A stretch of DNA of 64,000 bases, from the NCBI GenBank assembly GCA_016858145.1, contig JAEHOE010000189.1:62001-126000 (forward strand), read 5' to 3'. Below, piece after piece: positions 1 through 10,766 of the stretch; the first letter of the stretch is position 1; each line of letters begins with the position of its first letter. The DNA is from Edaphochlamys debaryana (taxonomy: Eukaryota; Chlorophyta; Chlorophyceae; Chlamydomonadales). Position numbers and translations under genes: made by a program. Under the pieces are notes generated by a model. That model saw only the letters and a list, made by a program, of their open reading frames with translations. It ran no database searches and was not told where the DNA came from.

Positions 1-105
1 CCACCGCTGGGGGCCAAGCCGCACAGCCTTCCCTGCCCTGGGGCTCCCATCTCATCCGCCGGCGCCCTTCGTCCGCACGTCCCCACCTCCCCACCTCCCG
101 GGCAG

Positions 106-1499
106 TGTGCACGCTCATGTACGGGTTCGGGGACAGCAAGATGCCGCACGCGGAGACCGTCAACGTGGTCGAGGTGGGAAGCCGGGCGCTAGGGATCGGG
201 GCGGAGAGGGTCCGGACACAGGGTCCCTGGATGATGGCCAAAGTCAGGGCTTGCCTAGGCTTCAGGCTGTGCGGAACATCCAGGCCCCTGGCTTGTTGGC
301 CGGACTGAGAGCGGTTCTCGGGCCCCCGCACTCGCTCATGTACCTGAAACCTCCCCTCATCCGCCCCCAGGACATTCTGGTGGAGTTTGTTCGTGAGACG
401 TGCTGCGCCGCCCTCAACGAGGCGGCACGGCACGGCAAGCTGGAGCGGGGGGCGGCGGGGCACAAGCTCAAGGTGCGCCGAGGGAGGGCTGAGGGGGGGC
501 GGTGGGCGCGTGGGGCTCCACGGCAGAAGGTACAAGGACCTGCTCGCAACAGAAGGGGCTGCCGCATGGGGGCCTCACGGTCCCACCCGCACGTGCCCCT
601 GTCACGGCATGGATGTCGGGAGGGCCTGGGCCTGGGCCTGGGCTAGGATGGATCCACCCGTGGAGCAGGAAGAGGGAGGCGCAGATAAGTAGCGGCGAGC
701 ACCAGCAGCTCCTTATCCCTTGTCCACGTTCCGAGACCCCTCCGTCTCCTCCCTCACCCCCTCCCCTTGGCCCCCCCTGTCAGCTGGATGAGAAGGACCT
801 GCTGTTCCTGGTCCGCAAGGTGGGCCCGGGCTAGCTGGGCTCGTACGGGGCCGGAGTCAGGAAGAGCCGTGGCACAGGGACCCTGCGGGTCTCAGGGTAC
901 GAATGGCGACGACCTAGCGACTCAGCCGCCGCGCCGCGAGAACACAGCACTTCAGCTCGTGCTGTCGCGTAGTGGGACAGCCCAGCGAGAGGTAGACCTG
1001 GGGTCATGAGGGCCTGGCCGGGGCCCCTTGCAGCTTATGACCCTCCATCCCTCCCTTCTCCCCCCTTCCTCCACCCCCCCAGGACCCCAAGAAGTACACC
1101 CGCATCCGTGAGCTGCTGGAGATGCAGCTGGCAATCAAGGAGGCGCGCAAGGTGGGGGTCAGGGAGGGGGAGGGGGGGAGGAGAGGACTCGAGGCTGTAG
1201 GTGTGCCATGCTGTGAGGGGCCTCTGGGATGGGGGTTGACCTTGAGCCGGGGACCGCACTCGGCCCTTCCCCACGGGACCCGAGCCTCGGGCCAGGAGAG
1301 CGCTGTAGGTGCCACGTCCTCAAGTCCTGACGTCCCTGTCCCCATGCACTCCCTCCCTCCTCAGATGGTAGACGTGGACCAGCTACAAAAGGTGGTGGAG
1401 GCGGGGGGCGCGGAGGAGGCTGGGGGCGAGGAGGGCGGGGGCGAGGAGGCGCTGGGCGAGGAGCTGCCGGACAACGCAGCGGTGGAGGACCTAGAGTGA
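106..1499 (+). CDS. TAF13: TAF13, TFIID subunit 13 (5' end outside window)
   Basis: TAF13 is a histone-fold subunit of general transcription factor TFIID that pairs with TAF11 in the nucleus. Five exons are visible: 106-173, 371-472, 784-819, 1083-1151 and 1365-1499, with GT-AG introns and matching phases. Joined, they give the family core in order: LMYGFGDSKMPHAETV, then DILVEFVRETCCAAL, LDEKDLLFLVRK, and DPKKYTRIRELLEMQ followed by IKEARK. These match the TAF13 pattern MYGFGD..., eDivFLiRKDPrKfaRvkdLL... and eLkrArK. The tail after the fold is a Glu/Gly-rich acidic stretch ending EDLE, which is longer than in animal TAF13. The first exon starts with the last two bases of a split codon, so N-terminal exons lie upstream of base 1; the partial paralogue at 10767 shows what they probably look like. 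TGTAA, the usual chlorophyte poly(A) signal, occurs at 1945-1949. The gene is tail-to-tail with a broken kinesin. Confidence 0.9.
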
Positions 1500-4288
1500 G
1501 GGCAGGGGTGGCGAGGGCGATAGCATAACTTTGCCCAAAGATAGTCACCGCGTGGAAGCCGGCAGGATGACGACAGCCGGACTGAGGGCACCCGGCCAGG
1601 GGGTCATGAGGGGGAGCTGACAGCTGAGGCGGCAGGGAGCCGGGACTGCCTAGTGGAAGACTGCATGGGCAGAGGCAGCGCCGACTGGAGGAAGGCGGCA
1701 CGCGGGAGCATGAGCAAGGTACCGAGGCAGGCAATGGCCACGGGGGTCGACGGGCTGAGGTGGCAGGGCTTTGCACTTCGTGGTGGACTGCATGGGCAGA
1801 GGCAGCAGGGCCGGGGAAGGCGGCAGGCGGGAGCACGGTGCTTGCCGTCTTAAGGTTGCGGCAGCCGGGAGCATGAGTCGGGGGGTCATTATAGACAACA
1901 GGTGGCGGGGGGGATGTGGTGATGCGGCAGGGGGGGGCAGGAAGTGTAAAAATATATACCACGCTTTAACTTTGGAGAACTTTGAAGTTGGGGGGGGGGA
2001 GGGGGGTCCCGAACTTTTGTACAGCTCCCGTCCGAACTTTTGTCACAGCGGTCTGACGCAGCCCAAGGGCCCTTTCCTTGCGTAAGCGCGTGGTATCAAG
2101 GAGAGGCTGAACCGTGGGCGTGCCTGAGCACCACAGACCATAGAGATGGTGGTCGAAGGGTGGCTGCGGGTGCCACATGTCGGCATGTCCGCGCGTGGGA
2201 CACGTCACGACCGGCACTGCCACCACTGCTAGACGTCCGGGTGTACTATTATGACAGTAGCTCATCATATAGGAGGCCTAGGGCATGAATAGCGCGGATG
2301 CAAGGTACCGGAGAGTGGTCCATGGACGCGGGGATGGTCAATGGACAGGACCCAAGCCTCATCGACGCTTCCGGTTCACGCGCAAGGCAGTAGCGCACAC
2401 GAAGCGCAGTCGATTGGCACAAAAGTCGAGGGAAATGGGTTACATTATGGCCATGTACGGCAGTGTGTGCAGTGTACGGCAAGGGGGGGGGTGGGGGTTC
2501 TGTGCTCGCAGGGGCCGTGCAGCGTAGTCCGGACGACGACGTGGGATGCAGCTGAACGCGTCGATGTAGCCGCTGCCGCAACGCGAGAGAAGAAGGCGGG
2601 GTGCCAGCAATGCGCATCGCCGAGGCAGGGGCTAACCTAGGGGCAGCCGCGCGCGCAAACGGTACTTTCCTGGCTCCTGGTGTCGAGGCCCCCGGTGTTG
2701 TGCGTGCAGGCGGCCGCCAGTCCCGCTATTCGAGCACGTTGGCCCACCTGTGATCAAAGTGAAGCGCAGCGTCGAGTCAGCCTGTGGTGTTGCTAATGGT
2801 AATAGTGCGGTGCGTGTGCAGTGCGAACCGGGGGAAAGAGTCAGTGGCAAGGACGGCTGATAAGTAGCTGACCACGGTACGGCTCTAGACGCTTCATCCC
2901 GGCATCCGGGGGGTGGGGGGGTCGGGGGGGTCCGAACTTTTGTGGGGTGGTGTATGGAACTAATGTTTTTACGCCCCCCCTGGATGCGGGGTATTTTGCT
3001 GAGATGGCACGGGACCGCATGGGTGCGGGACTGTACTGGCAGGAACGAGGGCGGCAGGAAACCCTGGGCGGCAGGAGATCCTGGCATTCCTGAGCGCTGG
3101 GAGCGGCCGAGGTGGGACACCGCCACACCGGATGCGATTTACGCTCGGCCGCCTCGGCGGATCTCTGTGTAAACCTAAGGAGGCCACCAGTGCTCGCCAA
3201 TTGTGCACGTGCTCAAGCGGGCAGGTTTATTCCTCGTTTGTTACACCGTTTGCTTTCTCGCTCCGGCTCCCGCCCAGCTCAACGCCAGCCAAGCCTCGTG
3301 AGCACCCGTCAGCCCGTTAGCGCCCGCGCCGCTCTCAGCCAGATAGATATTTACAAGCGGGGCCCTAATCCTCCAACCAAGCGGCCTTTTACCCAAAGCA
3401 CTGCTTCCAACCCAAGACTCAACACGGGCAGCCCTGAATTCCCAAGGTCTCGCAGGGGTCCTTCACCTGCCAGCCGCATCACTTCTCTCACAACAGACAC
3501 CCATTGCCAAATTACGTCTTAGCGATAGCGGCTGGCCTCGCCGCGTCATAACAACACCATCCGCGGGCCCAACATGGGACGTCCTACATGGCCCCCACAT
3601 CTGGCGCCCGAACCTCCAAAGGTGTTTCTACAGCCATTGACAGTAGTTCAGTCCACGAACGGCTGGCATGCCTTGCCGCCGGCATTTTGATACGGGAACC
3701 AGCCTGCCAAAACTCCATGTACGAAAGCGTCAAGTCAAGCCCAGCCCAAGGCCAGTCTCAGCTCACTCCATAGCCCATACGCCAAGCCGTCAGTCCAGAT
3801 CTAGATCTAGACAAGGGTGGCTGCCCGAAGGCAGGAAAGGGCTGAGCCCCGTGGTCCCCCCCAGGGGGCCCAATGTTCGAGTCCTCAACGCTCGCCATCT
3901 GTTGGAACCCCGCACTACACGAGGTAGTGCGCTCGTCAGGCGTCTGATCGCCTCGGCCTGGACATAGCCAGGCGGAACCTCCGCCCTCCTCATCCTGCAA
4001 CACCGCCCCACCGCCTCCGCCTCCACCCGCAGCTGCTGCCCCGCCCGCGCCCCCCGCACGAGAACGCGATTGAGAGCCGCCGGCCTCACCAGATCTAGAA
4101 AACCAGCAAACCCACGTGGGCAGCCGTGCCCCTCCTACCCCCCTGACCCAATCTTGCGCGGTGCCTAGTGCGCCGGGTACCAGTGGCGACCGCTCTGGAG
4201 CGGCCGCCGTCACCTAGCATAGCGCCACCGCGCCGCCATCCTTTGCGCGCGGCCCCAGCACGCCAGCCCCGTCAGCGCCGCGGGTGCG
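1500..4288. other. Intergenic region with decayed repeats
   Basis: No supportable gene seen. The stretch holds short degenerate repeats: GACTGCATGGGCAGAGGCAG at about 1661 and 1788; a G-run followed by CCGAACTTTTGT at about 2009-2042 and again at about 2922-2942; a partial copy of a dispersed 33-bp element (TCATTATAGACAAC) at about 1884-1897; and a segment at about 2497-2600 that recurs near 58.9 kb. Between about 3.2 and 4.2 kb I see only non-repetitive GC-rich sequence with overlapping short ORFs, and a small run of AGATCT units near 3796. Confidence 0.5.
2497..2600 (+). repeat. Dispersed repeat, copy 1
   Basis: This roughly 100-bp segment (starting GGGGGTTCTGTGCTCGCAGG and ending at the GAGAAGAAGG core) matches 58917-59035 with scattered substitutions. 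Both copies contain GCAGCTGAACGCG or GCAACTGAGCGCG followed by GCAGCCGCTGCCGCAACG-like sequence. A more diverged relative may lie at about 6.9-7.1 kb. It does not code for anything recognisable, and a decayed transposable element is the simplest explanation. Confidence 0.45.
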
Positions 4289-5707
4289 CTACGCGCCGCC
4301 GGCCGCCGACGAGGGGCCGGCGCCGGCGGCGGCCTTGGCGGCCAGGTACTTGAGGTACTCCTTCCTCTCCGTAGCCGCGAGCCACTCGCGCTCCATCTGC
4401 CTGGCCCACTCCTGCAGCTCCTGCACCCGGCCCGGCTTCGTCTCAAGCATGGCCTCCATGCTGATGCCGAGCGCCTTGCACTCCGCAGCCCATGCGGTGG
4501 TGCGCGGCTTGCTGACCTGCATCACAGAGTACGGGCCGTACGGCACGCTGTTGCTCTCGAGCGGTTGGCCGGTATCGCCCACGACGGCAGTCAGCGCCTG
4601 CTCCACGGCCGTGTACTCCGGTCCGCTCAGGCCGGTCTTCCACTTCTCAATGTTCGAGCCGCCCCCCGTGAGGGCTTTCAGGAGGGTTGGGGCCTTCCTG
4701 TGATGCCCCAAGATGGCGGGGCAGACGAACCCGCTGGCGGCAGCCTCCTGGGCCTACAAGGAGCCATACGTTCACCCCTTCGCAAGCATGCAGTTGCGCA
4801 CCCAAACGAGCGGGTTGATAAAGACACCCATCTCACCACGGCCATGAGCGCGTGCGACCTGCTGGAGGTGGTGTTGGCGCCGGTTCCAGACACGGACCGC
4901 TTCGCCTTGTACACGTCAAAGATGCGGCGCGCGTCCTGCGCGGTCTCCAGCTTGATCTCTTCAGGCTTCGAATACACGAGCTTACCCGAGCTGCGCACCG
5001 CCAGCGTGACCGGAGCCGGTCGGTTGTCAGTGCGGTCGGTGAGCGTGTCGAACAGGTCATTCTTGTAGACCTGGCGGGGGGAACCACAGCAAGGGCGGGA
5101 AGCCGCAGGCGTTTGTGCAGGCAGGGGCCAAGCCATCATCCAGGACGAGCATGTTCCATCTGGCCAGCGCGGGACGTAAGGTTTCCGGGCCAGCAGCCAG
5201 CGCGGGACCCGCACCCCGCCCCCGACACGCCCCGACACCTACCTGCAGGCATTGGAATTGCATGCGGTGTACGGCCTGGTCAACCGTTTCGACGAGGGTC
5301 TGAAGCGTCATCTGTATGATGCCGTGCTTTTTCGCACGGCCCCGCATAGTGTACGTCTTGCCGCTGTTGGTGCCCCCGTATGCAGCGAAGTTGAAGCTGC
5401 CTTTGCCCTCGGCAAAGGCGATGACGCATGGCTGTCGGAAACACTCTCCGAGTACGCATCGCCCTCGTAGATGGAGGGGCCCTATGAGCAAGAAGTGTGT
5501 CGAGGGGGTCGCGATGGATGAGAAGAGCCCCAAGCTAACTATCCCCCGTGCCATCGCGCAACCCGCGACCAGCTTACCGAGGCCTTCACGCTGGACGGGC
5601 CGCCGGAGGACTTGCTGCTCGAGACGGCTGAATACAGCTTTTGCGTGTTCGAGTCGAACAAGAATCCAGGTGCCTCACCATCCAGGGCCTTACAGCGCAC
5701 GATAGCT
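4289..5707 (-). pseudogene. Broken kinesin motor gene (copy A)
   Basis: Four exon-like blocks correspond to exons 1, 2, 3 and the last exon of the intact kinesin at 21535-13985. Block 5707-5578 carries the first motor strand (AIVRCKALDGE). Block 5481-5243 carries the P-loop (AYGGTNSGKTYTM). Block 5070-4837 has VYKNDLFDTLTDR and switch I (TTSSRSHAL). Block 4698-4289 encodes the orphan C-terminal domain ending EREWLAATERKEYLKYL. Three defects indicate decay: the P-loop exon is 239 nt against 261 in the intact copy and changes frame between YSE and VIAFAEG; the switch I block ends in phase 0 while the last block needs phase 2; and switch II, neck and the whole coiled-coil region are missing. A truncated but expressed product cannot be excluded. 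Confidence 0.7.
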
Positions 5708-7586
5708 CTGTAAGGGGATGCGGCCGGTGCAGTCGCGTGCAAAGTTGCAAAGTTGCGTGCAAAGATGCGCGCGGGCGCAGTTCGGCCATTTCGCCTCGCC
5801 GAGCGGCCAGCTGCTCGTGTGCGGCGTGCCACACCAGCAGCACAGCTTTCTAACGACCCCATGGTAGAGGACTCACTCGGGCTTCGGAAGTGCCACAGCA
5901 GCCTCACTCGCTGCCATTTAGACGCGCCGCGTAACAGAAGGCCCTAGGCCATGCAAACGTTGTGGACGGGCAGTACTGATATAGTGTAGAGAGGACAGTA
6001 AGTAGCGCACGGGTAATAGCCTGTAAGAAGCAGTTGGCGGCTTGAGGCAAGTCGACGACAGCGGACAGCTCATTCGATTTGCGGTTTTGCGGTGATTCGA
6101 ACCCGAATCAAGCTGAGCCTTCACGGCTTCACCCGAACTAAGCAGATCCATTATCGGAAAGTGGCTTGGGTAGGCCTCAGTGCTCAGTTTGCCGCCTGAC
6201 GGGGCCTGACGTTCCTCGTGGGGTGACATGTTACTCGCAGTTGCCCAGCCTGCTCAACCCGAACCCTGCCCTGCGGCTGCCTCTACTGCCTCTACTCTCT
6301 CTCTAGCAAGCTCCATCAGTTACCGCCCGGGCCTACACAGCTCGTCAGTGCATCAGCACTGGAAGCCAGGCGCTGCTGGTCCGCGGGCACTTGTCCCAGC
6401 CCCTGGGCGTGAGACGGCGTGAGCCCCATATCAACGCACATATCAAAGGTCGGGGGGGGGGGGGGTAGGAATGACGTAGAAGTATCCCATGCTTCCTTTG
6501 GAAAGAGCTTGAGGGATTGCATTCAGGCTTTCAAAGTTCAGGGTGGGTGGGTGGGTGGGTGGACCCCTTCCGTCGGCTCCTGGGTGGGTGGGTGGGTGGG
6601 TGGGTGGGTGGACCCCTTCCGTCGGCTCCTGGGCTCTTCCAAGGTACACCAGGCGTGTATTGACAAGGTCTGAACTCTGGGTATGCCTGAGGAGTGAGCA
6701 CCACGTTCAGCGGTCGGGAGGTGGGTCCAGGCCGGGCATGACCCGCCATGTTGGCATGCCACCCGTTGCGGAACACGTGGGGCTCCATTCCCACTGCCCC
6801 CTGTTGTGTCACACACAGCCATTTGATCACAAAAGGAGCCAGAAGAACTAAGAGCTGCGGGATAGGTGCGGCAGGACCCTCTCTGTGGGTCGATGGGCGC
6901 GGCCATGTTCAAGGGACTCGAAGGGACAGACCCCGAGTCTGGCATTCGCCCCGGGACGGCTTGCAAGACGATAGGACACGTGGAGAGCAGTCCGTAGATG
7001 CAGGAATAAGATGTTGCTGTACGTTTGGTACATGTGCAGTGCTGCTGTATGCCGTACGGCATGGGTGGGTGGGTGGGCGGTGGGTCAGGAATCCAGGGTT
7101 GGCACTTGGCAGGGTGTCAGTGTCAGAACCCAAGTAGGACAGTAGTTCAGCTGCCTGGTTATGGGGTTTGGGGCGCTGGTTTCATTGCCTTCTCTGCGTC
7201 GCTTTACATATGCGCCACGGGCCCCACAATCTGTACATGGTACTAACAGACTGCCGAATCGAAGGCTTGATCTCACGCACGGCCTGGTGAAGAAGTGCTG
7301 GCAGCCCGTCAACCATTGACTCTGTGTCCCGATGTGCTCTCCTACTGGCTGGGCACGCCGCCGCACAAGCCTCCCAGGCATGGGCGCTGCCGCAAGCCCT
7401 ACCCATGAGTGTCTCGCACCTCCCAACCCCCTGCGCATACTTGCTGTCACACGCCTCGACACGCCGTAACGTAGTGCTCCCGCACTGCAGTTTGCTTCAG
7501 TGGATGGTGGTGCCTTTAGCCCTTCCCACCGATGACACCTTGCGCTTTCCAGGCTCCCTCCACCCTTCCACTCTCGCCCCGACTCG
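5708..7586. other. Intergenic region, repeat-bearing
   Basis: No gene supported. It contains a perfect inverted repeat at 6094-6109 (GATTCGAACCCGAATC), a G-run at 6450-6466, the GGGT minisatellite listed separately, a second GGGT run at about 7063-7084, and a stretch (about 6640-7050) that looks like a diverged relative of 2.08-2.48 kb. Confidence 0.4.
6540..6633 (+). repeat. GGGT minisatellite, G-quadruplex-prone
   Basis: Two tandem units, each a run of GGGT repeats followed by the same spacer GGACCCCTTCCGTCGGCTCC. The first run has about five GGGT and the second about seven. Four or more GGG runs separated by one base is the classic parallel G-quadruplex pattern. It lies in intergenic DNA upstream of the broken kinesin. 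Confidence 0.75.
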
Positions 7587-10143
7587 CTAGTCTTCGGCGG
7601 CGCCGCCCGCCGCTGCCGTCGCGGCCTTGAGAGCCACTGCGGCCTCGTGCTCCCGCTGCAGCTCCGCGCCCTTGGCCTCCAGCGCCACTCTGCCCCCGCT
7701 TTGCCCTTGAGCGCCTCGGCAAAGCCCTCGCCCGGGGCAGCGCACTCCGCCATCCATGCCAGCACGTCCGCCAGCAGCGCCTTGATGACCAGCGCACGGC
7801 CGTACGGCACGCTGAGCACGCTGAGCCCCCGACCGCCGCCGCCTCCACCATCGCCGCCGCCAGTCCGCGCATACAGCTGCTTGAGGCAGACGTGCAGTGG
7901 TGTCAGGACCTCGGGGTCGAGCTGGGTCACTTCGGCGGGCAGCGTGGGACGGCCGCCGTTGAGCGCGTTCTCGAGCGCGGTGCGGCACATGTGGCTGGCC
8001 AGCATGCGCCGCGGCGGGCCCGCGCCGCCGCCTGCGCCTGCCTGTGTCGCCTCGCCCTGCGTGGCTTGCGTGCCCCCGAAGCGCGGATTCTTGTATACGG
8101 GGCAGTGGCGGCGCATGTGGGCGGCCAGGTCGATCAGCTCCTTCACCTCCTTGCCGCCGCCGGAGCAGGCGCGATTGTGCTTGACGGCCGTGGCCTGCAC
8201 CCTCCGCCGCACGTCGCCCGCGACGGTCATGCGCTCATAGGTCATCCCCGGCGGCGCGCTGCCGCCGCCGCCGTCAGGGCCCGATCTGCAGCCGGCCTCC
8301 ACGGCCCCGCCCTGCAATTCAGGCTGCACAATGGCGAGCGGCAGGCTGCGTCGCTTCTTGGCTGCGGACAACGGCATTGCTGGGGCAAGGGAAGGGGGGT
8401 GTGGCGGCACTCTGGCTCTGGCGAAGGCCCTGCTTGCGCTACGCCACACACAGCACAGGGGGCCAACGGGTCAGCTTCTGGCAAGCGGCCGCGTGATTAA
8501 ACACCCGCCGTAGTTCAGAGGCGTAGCGAGTCAGCCATGCCCCGAGGGATCGTGCTGCTGGGGTGGGCCTTGCCGGCGTCCCGAGCGGAGGTGAGGGTGC
8601 CCTGCAGCAGGGAGGGTCAGCTGCCCCATTACCCGTCTGCACGTCACGCCCTGCCTAACGGCTGCCCAGCGACTGTCAGCCATTCCTGGCCCTCGCAGGC
8701 CTCGCATTGCCCCATCCGCCCGCCGCCCACCTGGACACCAGGCCGTGCTGAAGAAGCGACATTATTCCATGCCTGCAGGGAGGGAGCCGAGCCGAGGGGC
8801 GCACAGGCTAGCTTTGCCATCCCTAGATTATCAGAGGCGGCGGCGAGCTCCGGGGTCGTAAGCATGGCGGTGACAACCCGAGCACAGCCCCAGCCCCTAA
8901 CCGCTAGCGTGCGCCGCCTCTCACGATCCGGTCACACGCTCACCTGCAGGCACCTGCCCACGCGGAGCACGGAGCGCTTGAGGTCAAACACGGCCGCCTG
9001 CCGCAGCCGGGCCCGGCCCGCGCCCGCCTGCACCTGCCACGCCACCAGCGCCGCGGTCAGCAGGCGCCGCTCCTGGTGCCTGAGGGGGGGGGAGACGAGG
9101 ACAACGTCAGAGGGGTGTGGCCGAGGATACGGGGACACGTGGTACCGCTGGGATCCTGGGCCCAAACAGACGCCTTACGGAACCCAGCCGCATTATGGCC
9201 GATGGTACCGTTTCAACCAGAGACCAGCCCGCACGCCCGCGCCTTTTGTTCGCTTACCGCCTCGCCGCCACCGCCCTCAGCCGCTCCGCCGCGAAGACCT
9301 TCCACTGCGCCACCACGATCGATGCCACCCGCTTGCGGTGCCGCCGCCGGGCCCTGCGCGCCTCCTCCGCGGGGTCCGGTCCATCTCCACCCCGCTCAGG
9401 CCCTGGCCAGCTGGCCCCCAGCGGCCACCCGGCGCCCGCATCGCCGCCCCAGCTGCTGCTGACGCTGATCCACGGAGGGAAGGGCGGACCCGGGAGACGG
9501 TGTCGCCGGCGGCCGTCGAGGGTTGCACAGGGGCGGGCGACTAGGACGAGCCCAGCAGGTGGGAGGGCGCTGCCCAGGCTGGTGGCTCAAGAATGTTGGC
9601 ATCGAGGGCGGTGGCTGGGCCGGCGCCGGCACTTTGCAAGCGCACAGCCTGGATGCGGCCAGAGCTGTAACCGGGGTGAGGCTGGTAGGGGCCCCTAGAG
9701 CGCTGAGCTGGCCTGCAAGGCCGAGTGGAAGGGGTGGATCCGAGCGGGCCGTCGCGCCGAGAGCAAGGAGCTGGCTCGCGTGTGGCTGCGCCTGGGGCTG
9801 ACCCGCTGTGGAGGGGTCCCTGAGCGGGTACATCATCGGAAGACACTGTTGAAGCAGGGGCACCCTTGCCATGCACATACAAGTAGGGACTACCGTGCCA
9901 AGCACGAACCAGCCACCTGTTCACACAGCAAACGCACCCGATGGCGTCGCGTGTCGGGCTCCAGGCCCAGCTCTGGTCCACGGGCACATACTTGGCCGGG
10001 GAGAAGCGGGGAGGGCGGGTGCGCACGTGGATGGCGACCTTCCCGGCCTGCACCACTATTTGGTTGACGTCGGCGGCCTGAAGCGGCTGCCGTGCAGACG
10101 CCTGGGCCTCGCCGCCGGCCGCATAGCGGCCGCTAGTCGCCAT
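7587..10143 (-). CDS. Kinesin-related locus (copy C), possibly degenerate
   Basis: Only parts can be assembled. A first exon, 10143-9992, opens with ATG and contains GKVAIHVRTRPPR, resembling the first strand of a kinesin motor. Exons ending at 9258 and spanning 9079-8944 splice in phase and give RHRKRVASIVVAQWKVF and RRLLTAALVAWQVQA, Trp-centred repeats reminiscent of Sfi1/centrin-binding repeats. The last exon, 8380-7587, carries KEVKELIDLAAHMRRHCPVY and then the C-terminal domain shared with kinesins A and B (SVPYGRALVIKALLADVLAW). Near 7690 the frame must shift by one base to reach the conserved end, ELQREHEAAVAL then GGAAED stop. No P-loop, switch I or switch II was found. It diverges from the truncated TAF13 at 10767. 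I am confident of the last exon, much less of the gene as a whole. Confidence 0.4.
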
Positions 10144-10766
10144 GGCGCCCTAGGACGGAGATGGGCGTCCCCATCGCTGACCGAGGCGTCCTGGGCAGAG
10201 ATAACCCTGACACCGTCAGTTCCAGCACGAGTAGTCGGGTCAGGTTCAGCGTAGGGAGCGGCACGGATTGGGGCGAGGCGGGAGAAAAGGCCCTCGACAG
10301 CCAGCTGCGCGCGGGTCAAAATGCGACGTTTGGGGCCCTGCACAAGCTATAGTGTCGTGTAAGTCATTAGTTCTTACGGTCGTGTTTGCGCATGCTGTGA
10401 AGCAGCGATTACAGTGGCGAGGGATCGCAACCCACTCGCAATGGCCTGATTGTGCCAGACCGCACACTGCATGCCCCTACATGCTGTGTCGCGGCAGGGG
10501 CCTCACGGGCGGAGCTCGGCCCATCCGCACACTGCCGAAACACCGCGCTGGGCTTCCCGAATGCTTGTTCAGTCCGCCCTACATACACAAAGGTCAATCT
10601 TACACTAGCCTGGCCTTAGACAACTGCGCCTCGCCCTCCCTGCGCGAACCCAAGCTCCGCCTTCACGCCTTGTCGCCCTGACTCCCCTCGCACTTTTCTA
10701 TGATCTGAGGTCAATACGCATCAGCTGAGGGTGCTGCATTAGCGCGGGGCTCCGCGCAGGGCCGCG
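10144..10766. other. Divergent intergenic region
   Basis: This 623-bp stretch separates the start of kinesin-related locus C (minus) from the first exon of the truncated TAF13 (plus). It would hold both promoters if both are expressed. I see no clear TATA box or repeat. Confidence 0.4.

Noticed and set aside
6094..6109. Perfect inverted repeat containing TTCGAA, like a tRNA T-arm
   Set aside because: No cloverleaf can be built around it on either strand; it is a simple palindrome.
7085..8449. Single 454-codon minus-strand ORF as one exon
   Set aside because: The conserved tail continues in another frame after about 7690 and conserved sequence begins only at the acceptor at 8381; the part below 7587 is out-of-frame run-on.
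8537..9544. 335-codon plus-strand ORF
   Set aside because: It lies opposite the exons of kinesin-related locus C, has no motif, and its composition (Arg/Pro/Ala) is that of an antisense shadow.
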